From contig NZ_LGQZ01000044.1 in NCBI RefSeq assembly GCF_003116015.1, forward strand, positions 1-64,000: DNA of 64,000 nucleotides, in the 5' to 3' direction. The notes under the pieces were generated by a model, which made no database searches, was not told the DNA's origin, and saw only the letters and a program-made list of their open reading frames with translations. Position numbers and translations under genes: made by a program. Shown here in pieces: positions 1 to 6,742 of the stretch. Numbering within the stretch: position 1 is the stretch's first letter; each line of letters opens with the position of its first letter. This DNA is from Azospirillum sp. TSO22-1. GTDB lineage: Bacteria; Pseudomonadota; Alphaproteobacteria; Azospirillales; Azospirillaceae.

Positions 1-81
1 CCGAACCTCGCCAACGTGCAGAACCTCTCCGCCGGCATCGGCAACTTCGCCGGCCAGGGCGCCCTGGTCCGCCAGCGCTGA
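1..81 (+). CDS. C-terminus of a secreted repeat protein (partial)
   Basis: The window opens inside an open frame that reads 26 residues to a TGA. The visible tail ends GALVRQR and contains the unit LSAGIGNFAGQ. It is almost identical to the C-terminus of the complete minus-strand gene at 1303-1653: 77 of 81 bases match when that gene is reverse-complemented. It is therefore the 3' end of a paralog whose signal peptide and first repeats lie outside the window. A terminator follows at 115-153. The function is unknown; see the full-length paralog. Confidence 0.75.
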   Translation, partial: PNLANVQNLSAGIGNFAGQGALVRQR

Positions 82-114
82 GCACCGGGTCACGTCTCTC
101 CCTCCCTTGACCTT

Positions 115-153
115 GGCCCCGACCGGTTCGTCCGGCCGGGGCCTTCCTTCTTT
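115..153 (+). terminator. Rho-independent terminator
   Basis: A 12-bp stem with one A-C mismatch (115-126 with 132-143) closes a TTCGT loop and is followed by the T-rich tail TTCCTTCTTT. It lies 34 bases after the stop of the partial repeat-protein gene and is its likely terminator. Confidence 0.7.
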
Positions 154-258
154 GCGGGAGCCGTCCGTGCCGATGACGAGCATGAGGCCGTTGCCGTCGC
201 TGTATCGTCCCGGCTCCTTGGCGTTCCGCACCTGGGCTGCAGTTAGGCGGACAGCCAT
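151..258 (-). pseudogene. Tyrosine integrase N-terminal remnant
   Basis: From an ATG at 258, behind a GGAG eight bases away, the minus strand reads about 36 residues starting MAVRLTAAQVRNAK and containing RYSDGNGLMLVIG and GSRK. This matches the arm-type DNA-binding domain (DUF4102) that begins P4-family phage and genomic-island integrases, where GSRK is normally followed by W and the rest of the domain. Here the resemblance stops after RK, exactly where the terminator of the neighbouring gene begins, so the catalytic domain is gone. It is read as the decayed end of an integrative element. Confidence rests on motif recall, not on a search. Confidence 0.62.
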
Positions 259-318
259 CTTTCGTTCTCCGAACGGTCGGATGCAAACCGGTCAACCACT
301 TGCCCGCCGCTTTGCTGT

Positions 319-402
319 AGACTGTGGGACGCTGACCGGCGCTTCCGTCCCACAGTCTCGCTTTGAGCTGGGGAGGTGAGGTTCGGCGGGTTCCGTCCCA
401 CA
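319..402. repeat. Inverted and direct repeats upstream of the integrase remnant
   Basis: A perfect 13-bp inverted repeat pairs 319-331 with 346-358 (arm AGACTGTGGGACG, 14-base loop). The core TTCCGTCCCACA occurs at 343-354 and again at 391-402. Three copies of a GTGGGACG/CGTCCCAC core just upstream of an integrase start fit integrase arm-binding sites or an att region. There is no adjoining T-run, so a terminator is less likely. Confidence 0.5.
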
Positions 403-594
403 CTTCCTCACGGCTTACGGCGACCGTCGACGAACCGGCATGAACCAGAACGTCAGAATTTCCAATGGTTGCAGAAGGGAGGGGGAGCCGGAGCGAACCG
501 CGGCGAACCGGATTTCGGCAGCCCCCCGCTTCGCCACCTCCTCCAGCCAAGCCGATGTCGTCGGACGTCCTGCCGACGGGCTGGGGAGACCCGC
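403..594. other. Non-coding stretch before the reductase gene
   Basis: Together with the preceding repeats this makes more than 300 bases upstream of 595 without a credible gene. The open frames here lack ribosome-binding sites and family features. I see no tRNA that could serve as an integration target. Confidence 0.4.
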
Positions 595-1068
595 ATGACC
601 GACACCTCCAAGATCCTGCTGATCGTCGCCCACGCGCCGTCCGACAACACGCGGCGGCTGCGCGACGCGGTTCTGCGTGGCGCGCAGGCGAATCTCGGCG
701 AGGGGATGGCCGTGCGCGTCCTGGCGCCGCTGGACGCCGGGCCGGCGGACGTGCTCGCCGCACGGGCGGTGATTCTCGGCACGCCGGAGAATCTCGGGTA
801 CATGAGCGGGGCGCTGAAGGACTTCTTCGACCGCATCTACTATCCATGCCTGGAGCGCACCCAGGGAATGCCCTACGCTCTGTACGTCCGCGCCGGGCAT
901 GACGGCACCGGTACCCGGCGCGCGGTCGAGAGCATCGCCACCGGCCTGCGCTGGCGGGCGGTGCAGGAGCCGCTGATCTGCCGCGGCCCGTTCCAGGATG
1001 ACTTTACGATTCGCTGCGGGGAGCTGGGCGCGCTGATGGCCGCCGGGCTGGACATGGGGATTTTCTGA
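595..1068 (+). CDS. Flavodoxin-fold NAD(P)H-dependent reductase
   Basis: A 157-residue protein of the flavodoxin/NADPH-dependent FMN reductase type. It starts with the beta strand KILLIVAHAPSDNTRRL, which carries the phosphate-loop region for FMN, followed by a middle segment ILGTPENLGYMSGALKDFFDR that matches the second flavin loop (TPxxxGxxSGxLKxFxDR). A later YALYVRAGHDGTG segment fits the third flavin-facing strand. It has no signal peptide and is cytoplasmic. The start at 595 follows GGGGAGA by six bases; a longer frame from 376 has no support. Its TGA overlaps the ATG of the next small gene, so the two are probably co-translated. The electron acceptor is not predictable. Confidence 0.78.
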   Translation: MTDTSKILLIVAHAPSDNTRRLRDAVLRGAQANLGEGMAVRVLAPLDAGPADVLAARAVILGTPENLGYMSGALKDFFDRIYYPCLERTQGMPYALYVRAGHDGTGTRRAVESIATGLRWRAVQEPLICRGPFQDDFTIRCGELGALMAAGLDMGIF

Positions 1069-1238
1069 TGCCCGATTCTCTGTTCGACGGCTCCAACGGC
1101 GGGCTGATGATGACCGCGGCCACGGTGATCGCCGTCACCGTCTACATGTGGTGGCGCGGAGCCCTGACCCTGGCGTCCATGCTGGCGACCGTCGCCTTCG
1201 CCGCCATGCTGGCCGGCGTCATGGTGACATATCTCTGA
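1068..1238 (+). CDS. Small two-helix membrane protein
   Basis: A 56-residue open frame whose ATG overlaps the reductase stop (TGATG). The product starts MPDSLFDGSNGGLM and then has two hydrophobic stretches, roughly residues 13-29 and 35-55, separated by WWRGA, with the tail GVMVTYL. It is most likely an inner-membrane hairpin protein. Translational coupling and a downstream terminator at 1247-1272 support it as a real gene. I recognise no family. A role as membrane partner of the reductase is only inferred from coupling. Confidence 0.6.
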   Translation: MPDSLFDGSNGGLMMTAATVIAVTVYMWWRGALTLASMLATVAFAAMLAGVMVTYL

Positions 1239-1246
1239 CAAGAAGG

Positions 1247-1272
1247 CGCTCCGGCCACGGACGGCCGGAGCG
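1247..1272. terminator. Hairpin between convergent genes
   Basis: A perfect 10-bp stem (CGCTCCGGCC, six-base loop, GGCCGGAGCG) lies between the small membrane gene and the minus-strand repeat protein. Read on the minus strand it is followed by CCTTCTTGTC, so it probably terminates that gene and may serve both. Confidence 0.6.
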
Positions 1273-1302
1273 TGAGGTCGGGGAGGACGGAGGGAAAGCG
1301 GA

Positions 1303-1653
1303 TCAGCGCTGGCGGACCAGGGCACCCTGGCCGGCGAAGTTGCCGATGCCGGCGGAGAGGTTCGACACGTTGGCGAAGTTCGGGCCGCCGAAGGGCACGC
1401 GACCGCCGGAGCGCTGCAGGACGGTGGCGCCCTGCGCGGCGGTGTTGCCGATGCCCGCCGCGGTGTTCGCCACGTTGGCGACATTCGGGCCGGCGAACAG
1501 GCCGCCGCCACGCTGCATGGTGGTGACGCTCTGGGTGGCAGTGTTGCCGATGCCGGCGGCGGTGTTCGAGATGTTCGACACGTTCTGCGCCATGGCGGGA
1601 GCGGCGAACAGCGCGAGCGAGGCGAAGCCGGCGAGCAGGGAAGTGCGGATCAT
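1303..1653 (-). CDS. Secreted three-repeat Asn/Gln/Gly-rich protein
   Basis: A 116-residue protein with a clear signal peptide (cleavage expected after PAMA, residue 22). The mature part is three imperfect units of about 30-35 residues, each built as N-x-x-N plus NTAAGIGNTA or LSAGIGNFAG, then Q and a QR ending; units one and two are followed by a Gly-rich linker with FxGP. The spacing of N, A and Q resembles curlin repeats (GxxNxAxxxQ), so a self-assembling extracellular fibre is possible but not shown. AAGGAG precedes the ATG by eight bases. The last 81 bases are repeated in inverted orientation at 1-81. No csg-type partners are visible in the window. Confidence 0.72.
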   Translation of the reverse strand: MIRTSLLAGFASLALFAAPAMAQNVSNISNTAAGIGNTATQSVTTMQRGGGLFAGPNVANVANTAAGIGNTAAQGATVLQRSGGRVPFGGPNFANVSNLSAGIGNFAGQGALVRQR

Positions 1654-2040
1654 GGGGTCGTCTCCTTGGGTTGCTGGGGCTCTGTCCGCCCCGGTGTGTC
1701 TCGATGACCGGACCCTACCCGCACCTGCCCGGCGCCGGTGTGAGACGCACCACAGAAGCCGTCGTTTCATGACCGCACACACCGGGGTGTGACGGCCGTC
1801 ACTGCGCCCTACCCCTTTTTCGCCGACAGTGCGTCTGCGAGGCGCAAAACGCGCATCGTATTGGTGTTGACGAGGAGGTCGCCGCTGCCTTCGGGTGGCG
1901 GCGGCTTTGTCGCGTTCGCGGCCGCCGTTTGACGGGGTCATTTGACGGAGGTCAAGGGCGCGGCCTCGCCGCCATGGCTGTTGCAAGCGAACGCGCGGAC
2001 GGCGACCATGGCCGCCGCGCAGCCGCCGCGAGGAGATGCC
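1654..2040. promoter_or_regulatory. Divergent upstream region of the repeat protein and moeA
   Basis: No gene is seen in these 387 bases. The stretch includes a hairpin at 1881-1902 (GCCGCTGCC, TTCG tetraloop, GGTGGCGGC, with two wobble pairs) followed by GGCTTTGTCG on the plus strand, which could be a leader structure of moeA, and a TTTGACGG direct repeat near 1928 and 1941. No riboswitch of a known class was recognised. Confidence 0.35.
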
Positions 2041-3291
2041 ATGGCTACCGACTGTTCCCGCCCCGCTTCCGGTTCCGGCCCGATGCCGCTCGACGAGGCG
2101 TTGGCCCGCGTGGTCCAGGGCTTCGGCCCGGTCACCGGCGTGGAGACGGTGCCGTTGCCCGACTCGCTGGGCCGCATCCTGGCCGAGCCGGTGACCGCCC
2201 CGGTCGACGTGCCGCCCGCCGCGGTGTCGGCGATGGACGGCTACGCCTACGCCACCCCCGCCAATCCCGACTCGCCGCTGCGCCTGCCGGTGGTCGGCCG
2301 CGTACCGGCCGGCGCACGATTCGAGGGAATGGTGCGGCCGGGCGAGGCGGTGCGCATCTTCACCGGCGCGCCGGTGCCGGCCGGCGTCGACACCGTCGCC
2401 ATGCAGGAGGACTGCCGGGCCGAGGAGGGCGCGGTCGTCGTGCTCGACCCGCCCGCGCGCGGCGCCAACATCCGCCCGGCCGGTGAGGACATGACAGCCG
2501 GATCCGTGGTGCTGGAGGCCGGCCGGCGCCTGCGCGCGCAGGAGGTCGGGCTGGCCGCGGCGGTCGGGCGCAATTCGCTGTCGGTGCGCCGGCGGCTGCG
2601 GGTCGTGCTGTTCTCCACCGGCGACGAACTGCGCGAACCGGGCGGCGCCAAGCCGGACCACGCCATCTACGACGCCAACCGCTACACCATCGGCGCGCAG
2701 CTGGCGGCGCTGGGGGCGGAGGTGCGCGACCTCGGCATCCTCGCCGACAAGGCGGCGGCGGTGCGCGCCGCGCTGGAGGACGCAGCCGGCACGGCGGACC
2801 TGATCGTCACCTCCGGCGGCGTCTCGGTGGGCGAGGAGGACCACGTCAAGGCGGCGGTCAGCGCGCTCGGCTCGGTGGACCTGTGGAAGCTGTCGATCAA
2901 GCCGGGCAAGCCGCTGGCGCTGGGGCAGGTGCGCGGCACGGCGTTCCTCGGCCTGCCGGGCAACCCGGTGTCGGCGATGGTGACCTTCATGCTGGTCGGC
3001 CGTCCGCTGGTGCTGCGGCTGATGGGCGCGGAATCGGTGCAGGCGCCGCGCTGCCTGGTGGTCGCCGGGTTCGCGTTCGCCAAGAAGCCCGGCCGGCGCG
3101 AGTTCCTGCGCGCCCGGCTGGAGATCGGCGCCGACGGCCGTCCGGTGGCGCGGAAGTTTCCGATCGACAGCTCCGGCGTGCTGACGTCGATGGTCGAGGC
3201 CGACGGGCTGGTGGACATGCCCGCAGGAGAGACCGCCATCCGCGAGGGCGACATGGTGGCGTTTTTGCCGTTCACCGGGCTGTTCGGGTAG
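2041..3291 (+). CDS. moeA: Molybdopterin molybdenumtransferase MoeA
   Basis: MoeA inserts molybdate into adenylylated molybdopterin, the last step of molybdenum cofactor synthesis, in the cytoplasm. The 416-residue product has the expected N-terminal region (VSAMDGYAY, TGAPVPAGVDTVAMQE), the MPT-binding domain with TSGGVSVGEEDH near residues 257-268 and KPGKPLALG near 287, then GLPGNPVSA near 304, and a C-terminal domain; the length is normal. The start at 2041 follows AGGAG by five bases; a TTG 33 codons upstream is open but less convincing. It faces a tusA-like/DUF2478-DUF364 operon that may have related metal chemistry. A composite palindrome follows the stop. Confidence 0.93.
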   Translation: MATDCSRPASGSGPMPLDEALARVVQGFGPVTGVETVPLPDSLGRILAEPVTAPVDVPPAAVSAMDGYAYATPANPDSPLRLPVVGRVPAGARFEGMVRPGEAVRIFTGAPVPAGVDTVAMQEDCRAEEGAVVVLDPPARGANIRPAGEDMTAGSVVLEAGRRLRAQEVGLAAAVGRNSLSVRRRLRVVLFSTGDELREPGGAKPDHAIYDANRYTIGAQLAALGAEVRDLGILADKAAAVRAALEDAAGTADLIVTSGGVSVGEEDHVKAAVSALGSVDLWKLSIKPGKPLALGQVRGTAFLGLPGNPVSAMVTFMLVGRPLVLRLMGAESVQAPRCLVVAGFAFAKKPGRREFLRARLEIGADGRPVARKFPIDSSGVLTSMVEADGLVDMPAGETAIREGDMVAFLPFTGLFG

Positions 3292-3298
3292 GCATTGT

Positions 3299-3435
3299 TG
3301 CCCTCCCCACGCTCCGCGGGGGGAGGGAGGGGACCCGCGAAGCGGGGAGGGTGGGGGCAGCGGCTTTGCGGGACCAACTTGCCCCCACCCAACCCTCCCC
3401 CATCGGAGCTGGGGGCGGAGCTGGGGGAGGGCCTT
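3299..3435. repeat. Composite GC-rich palindromic repeat, copy A
   Basis: This begins eight bases after the moeA stop. It has an outer stem (CCCTCCCC with GGGGAGGG), a middle GAGGGTGGGGGCA that pairs with TGCCCCCACCC-AACCCTC about 25 bases later, and a final GGAGCTGGGGG segment. The same architecture recurs at 8931-9051 and 46522-46690, and in variant form at 6366-6491. It lies between convergent genes. Confidence 0.8.
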
Positions 3436-3441
3436 GAAGAC

Positions 3442-3765
3442 CTACTTCCTGTTATGCCCGCTGATCTCAGCGTGCAGCGGCTTGGTGTCCTCGAAGGTCT
3501 GCATCTGCTCGGGCGAGGCTTCCTTCTGGTGCTGCGCCTTCCACTCCTTGAAGGGCATGCCGTAGATCACCTCGCGCGCCTCGTCCTCGCTCATCTCGAC
3601 GCCGCGTTCGACGGCCGCGGCGCGGTACCATTTGGACAGGCAGTTGCGGCAGAAGCCGGCGAGGTTCATCAGGTCGATGTTCTGCACGTCGGTGCGCTTC
3701 CGCAGGTGCGCGACGAGGCCGCGGAAGGCGGCGGCCTCCAGTTCGGTGCGGGTGCGGTCGTCCAT
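3442..3765 (-). CDS. DUF1244 family protein
   Basis: A 107-residue cytoplasmic protein of the DUF1244 family, which is common in alphaproteobacteria and of unknown function. The diagnostic stretch TDVQNIDLMNLAGFCRNC is present with its CxxC pair, followed by LSKWY and then YGMPFKEWK. The paired cysteines could bind metal or form a disulfide, but this is not established. GGGAGAG directly precedes the ATG. It is last in an apparent three-gene operon, 19 bases after the DUF2478-DUF364 gene. Confidence 0.85.
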   Translation of the reverse strand: MDDRTRTELEAAAFRGLVAHLRKRTDVQNIDLMNLAGFCRNCLSKWYRAAAVERGVEMSEDEAREVIYGMPFKEWKAQHQKEASPEQMQTFEDTKPLHAEISGHNRK

Positions 3766-3784
3766 CTCTCTCCCTTTCTTGCTT

Positions 3785-5017
3785 CTATCCGCGGCTCAGC
3801 GTCACGAAGCGGCCGTGGCAATGGAACTGCTTGGACGAGGCGCCGCCGAGGATCGCCTCGACCAGGGCTGGCACGTTCTCGGCGACGAAGCCGGACAGCG
3901 TCTCGATGCCGTAGTCGAACAGCCGTGGCGTCAGCGGCGTCCCCGGCCCGACCAGCGTCACCCGGGCACCGCGGCTCGCCGACAGCAGGCGCGGCAGCGT
4001 CCGGTTGGCCAGCGCCGAGGCGGTGGTCACCACGGCCTCGGCACCGGGCAGCAGCCAGTCGCAGGCCGGTTCCGGGTACTCGCCGGGGCGCGGGTCGATC
4101 TCGATGACCTGGGCGCGCGGCAGGCGCTCCCTGATCTGCGGGAAGCCGCCGACCACCACGACGCGGCCCTCGGCCTCGGCGTGCTGGTCCAGGCCGTTGA
4201 CGGCCGGCCCGGTCTGGCCGACGTGGTTGTAGTGGGCGTTGAGCGCGGCGACGCCGATGGCGATCCCCAGCGCGTCCCAGCCGCGCGCGGCCGGTTCGGC
4301 GAGCGCCTTCAGGCTCCACCCGGCCCACGACTCCGGAGCCGGCACCGCAGCGCCGGCGCTGCCCGACGGGCGCGCGGCGAGACCGATGGACCCCGCCGTG
4401 GTCTCGACCAGAATCCACTTGGCCCCGATGACGACGCGCCTGACCTCGGCGTCCTCGACGCCCAGCAACAGGTCCTCGTACAGCCGGTGCGGCCCCCACC
4501 AGCGCCACAGCGACTCCGCGTCCGGCGTCAGCAGGTCGGCGTAGCCGCCGGCGAAGCTCTGCCACTCGTTGATGTAGCGGCTGCCGACGCTGGTCAGCAG
4601 CGGGATGCCCTCGCTGATGGCGCTGAGCATCTCGTCGGACAGCCCCTCGCCATGCGCCTCCAGCCCAGCGAACTTGTTCACCACGATGAGGTCGGCGCGC
4701 TCCGCCACGGCGCGGCGCAGCGCCTGGCTGGCCTCGGCGACCCCGCGGGGATCAACGCGGCAGGCCTGCGACTCCCGCCCCAGGTGCTGTGAGATGCCGA
4801 AGGCGCGGCCGGTCGCCACGTCCACCAGATCCATCTGATCGGCGCAGTCGTCGCCGCTGCCGTAGTTGCGCTGCACCAGGCCGCCGACGCGGAAGCCGCG
4901 CCGCTTCAACTCGGCGGTGAAGCGGTCGAGCAGGGCGTCGATGTGCTCGGATCCGGGACCGTGCACCACGGCGCCGGGGCGCAGCGGCGGCGGGGAAGCG
5001 GGGGCGAGTGCAACCAT
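3785..5017 (-). CDS. DUF2478-DUF364 fusion, putative metal-handling protein
   Basis: A 410-residue protein in two parts. Residues about 15-165 look like DUF2478, an NTPase-like domain often reported near molybdenum genes (RGFRVGGLVQRNYGSGDDC, DLIVVNKFAGLEAHGEG, GIPLLTSV). Residues about 180-400 match the DUF4213 plus DUF364 pair, annotated in Pfam as a putative heavy-metal chelation domain (GIAIGVAALNAHYN, VVVVGGFPQI, VTTASALANRTLPRLL, VTLVGPGTPLTP). It has no signal peptide. It sits 13 bases after the tusA-like gene and 19 before DUF1244, opposite moeA. A role in delivering or storing molybdenum or another metal is an inference from domain names and neighbours only. Confidence 0.7.
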   Translation of the reverse strand: MVALAPASPPPLRPGAVVHGPGSEHIDALLDRFTAELKRRGFRVGGLVQRNYGSGDDCADQMDLVDVATGRAFGISQHLGRESQACRVDPRGVAEASQALRRAVAERADLIVVNKFAGLEAHGEGLSDEMLSAISEGIPLLTSVGSRYINEWQSFAGGYADLLTPDAESLWRWWGPHRLYEDLLLGVEDAEVRRVVIGAKWILVETTAGSIGLAARPSGSAGAAVPAPESWAGWSLKALAEPAARGWDALGIAIGVAALNAHYNHVGQTGPAVNGLDQHAEAEGRVVVVGGFPQIRERLPRAQVIEIDPRPGEYPEPACDWLLPGAEAVVTTASALANRTLPRLLSASRGARVTLVGPGTPLTPRLFDYGIETLSGFVAENVPALVEAILGGASSKQFHCHGRFVTLSRG

Positions 5018-5030
5018 GCTTGAAGCCTTC

Positions 5031-5261
5031 TCAGAGGTGCCGGCGGATGTGGTAGACGAACACCTCGTCCTCGCGCTGGTCGTACGACAGCAGCTCGTTG
5101 GCGGTGATGTTGCAGAAGTGCCGGAAGTCGATCACCGACGCCGGGTCGGTGACGTAGACGAGGACCTCCTCGCCCTCCGCCATGCTGTCGAGGAGCTTGC
5201 GAGTCCGCAGGATCGGCAACGGACAGAACAGCCCCCGCACATCCAGTTCCCTAGCCGCCAC
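5031..5261 (-). CDS. TusA-family sulfurtransferase
   Basis: A 76-residue protein of the TusA/SirA family, small sulfur carriers that pass persulfide sulfur to targets such as tRNA thiolation or molybdenum cofactor enzymes. The family signature is clear: LDVRGLFCPLPILRTRK near the N-terminus, with the catalytic Cys in the CPxP motif, then a typical VTDPAS segment. I start it at the GTG at 5261, seven bases after GGGAG, because TusA proteins normally begin a few residues before the LDxRGxxCP strand; an upstream start at 5321 would add 20 atypical residues. It is the first gene of an operon with the DUF2478-DUF364 and DUF1244 genes. Confidence 0.85.
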   Translation of the reverse strand: MAARELDVRGLFCPLPILRTRKLLDSMAEGEEVLVYVTDPASVIDFRHFCNITANELLSYDQREDEVFVYHIRRHL

Positions 5262-5390
5262 GCGTCTGCTCCCTGCTCTGCCGTCCGGGGGACTGTAGCG
5301 CCTTGGCGCCGCCGTTTCCAAGCCCTGCGCAACCGCCCGGCGCCTGCGGTGTTGTCAGGTTGAGAGGAAACGGCGGAGGCGGGGCGGGCC

Positions 5391-6365
5391 ATGGCGCGCA
5401 TATCGAACAAGGTGGTGGTGGTGACCGGGGCGTCGAGCGGGATCGGGCGGGCGACGGCGCTGGCCTTCGCGCGCCAGGGCGCCACGGTGGTTCTGGCGGC
5501 CCGGCGCGACGCGGCGCTGCACACCGCGGCGGAGGAGTGCCTGGACGTCGGCGGCCGCGCCATGGTGGTGCCCACCGACGTCACCGACCAGGAGCAGGTC
5601 AACCACCTCGTCCGCCGCGCCATCGAGGCGTTCGGCGGCATCGACGTGTGGGTCAACAACGCCGGCGTCATCGCCTTCGGCCGCTTCGAGGAGACCCCTG
5701 CCGAAATGTTCGAGCAGGTGGTGCGCACCAACCTGATGGGCACGGCGAACGGCTGTCGGGCGGTGTTGCCGCACTTCCTCGACCGGGCGGAGGGGGTGAT
5801 CGTCAACAACGCCTCGGTGGTCTCCACGGTGGGGCAGCGCTACGCCAGCGCCTACGTGGCCAGCAAGTTCGCGGTGCGCGGCTTCTCCGAAACGCTGCGG
5901 CAGGAACTGGTGGAGGAGCCGGGCATCCAGGTCTGCACGGTCATGCCGGGCTCCATCGACACGCCCTTGTGGCAGCACGCCGCCAACTACACGGGGCGCG
6001 CCGTGCGCCCGCCGGGGCCGGTGACTCCGCCCGAGGCGGTCGCCGACGCCATCGTGCAACTGGCGGTCAAGCCACAGCGCGAGGTGTTCGTCGGCGGTGC
6101 CGGGCGCTTCGCCGAGTTGCAGCACGCCATGGCGCCCGGCATGGCCGAGGCCGCGGCGGCGCGCCTGATCGAGCGGGAGATGTTCGAGAACCGCCCGGCG
6201 CCGGAGACCGACGGCGCGCTGCTGCACCCCATCGACGACCGCCACGACGCGAGCGGTGGGTGGATGGAACCGGAGGCGCGGCGGCGCGGCGTGTCGTGGA
6301 CCAACGTGGCGCTGTTCCTGCTGCCCATCGCGCTGATGAGCCGGCCGTTGCACGGGGTGCGATAA
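5391..6365 (+). CDS. Short-chain dehydrogenase/reductase with C-terminal extension
   Basis: A 324-residue classical SDR. The cofactor motif TGASSGIG is at about residues 13-20, the NNAGV motif about residue 90, a catalytic Ser in NNASVVST, and the YVASK catalytic Tyr/Lys pair about residue 160. After the usual 250-residue core comes an extra 70 residues ending in a hydrophobic stretch (VALFLLPIALM), which may tether it to the membrane. The substrate cannot be read from sequence. It is divergent from the tusA-like operon, with about 130 bases between them; a composite palindrome follows directly after the stop. Confidence 0.85.
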   Translation: MARISNKVVVVTGASSGIGRATALAFARQGATVVLAARRDAALHTAAEECLDVGGRAMVVPTDVTDQEQVNHLVRRAIEAFGGIDVWVNNAGVIAFGRFEETPAEMFEQVVRTNLMGTANGCRAVLPHFLDRAEGVIVNNASVVSTVGQRYASAYVASKFAVRGFSETLRQELVEEPGIQVCTVMPGSIDTPLWQHAANYTGRAVRPPGPVTPPEAVADAIVQLAVKPQREVFVGGAGRFAELQHAMAPGMAEAAAARLIEREMFENRPAPETDGALLHPIDDRHDASGGWMEPEARRRGVSWTNVALFLLPIALMSRPLHGVR

Positions 6366-6491
6366 CCCTCTCCCGCCCCGGGAGAGGGAGGGGGGCGCGC
6401 GGAGCGCGGGAGGGTGAGGGTAAGTTCAAGGATCCTTGTGCAACCCTCACCCGGCCGCTGCGCGGCCACCCTCTCCCGGGGCGGGAGAGGG
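6366..6491. repeat. Composite palindromic repeat, copy B (variant)
   Basis: This starts at the base after the SDR stop. An outer CCCTCTCCCGCCCCGGGAGAGGG hairpin at the left is mirrored by CCCTCTCCCGGGGCGGGAGAGGG at the right. Between them GAGGGTGAGGGTAAG pairs with TGCAACCCTCACCC. The architecture matches copies A, C and D but the sequence differs, suggesting a second subfamily. It lies between convergent genes. Confidence 0.8.
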
Positions 6492-6497
6492 ATGCTT

Positions 6498-6671
6498 TCA
6501 TCCCCCGCCGATCCCCTCGATGAACTTCTCCCCTGTCTTCGGGTCGATGTTCTCGCCGGTGCCGGGGGTGCCGGGGCGGGCTTCGTCGCGCTTGCCCATG
6601 GCGGGGTCTTCGGGCTTCATGCCCTTCCACTTGTCCTGCGCGTTTTCCGGGGATTTCTTCGTGTCGTCCAT
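6498..6671 (-). CDS. Small hydrophilic hypothetical protein
   Basis: A 57-residue, highly charged open frame, starting MDDTKKSPENAQDKWKGM, with GTGENIDPKTGEKF near the C-terminus and a GIGGG ending. GGAGAGG precedes this ATG by six bases; an in-frame ATG two codons upstream is possible. The composition (K, E, D, P, G; no hydrophobic core) suggests an unstructured cytoplasmic protein. No family was recognised. It is convergent with the SDR gene across repeat B. Confidence 0.5.
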   Translation of the reverse strand: MDDTKKSPENAQDKWKGMKPEDPAMGKRDEARPGTPGTGENIDPKTGEKFIEGIGGG

Positions 6672-6742
6672 GGTCATCCTCTCCGGTTCGGAATCCCTTC
6701 TGGCAACAGGCGGCCGTCCCGATCCTCTCGGCCGTCCTTCCC

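Noticed and set aside
107-379. Plus-strand 90-residue frame
   Set aside because: It has no ribosome site, it runs through a terminator and across the opposite-strand integrase remnant, and its composition is not protein-like.
1654-2040. Possible molybdenum-cofactor riboswitch before moeA
   Set aside because: Only a simple TTCG hairpin is present; the multi-stem Moco fold could not be drawn.
1303-2844. Minus-strand 513-residue frame extending the repeat protein upstream
   Set aside because: Only the last 116 residues have a signal peptide and ribosome site; the rest is antisense to moeA and the intergenic region.
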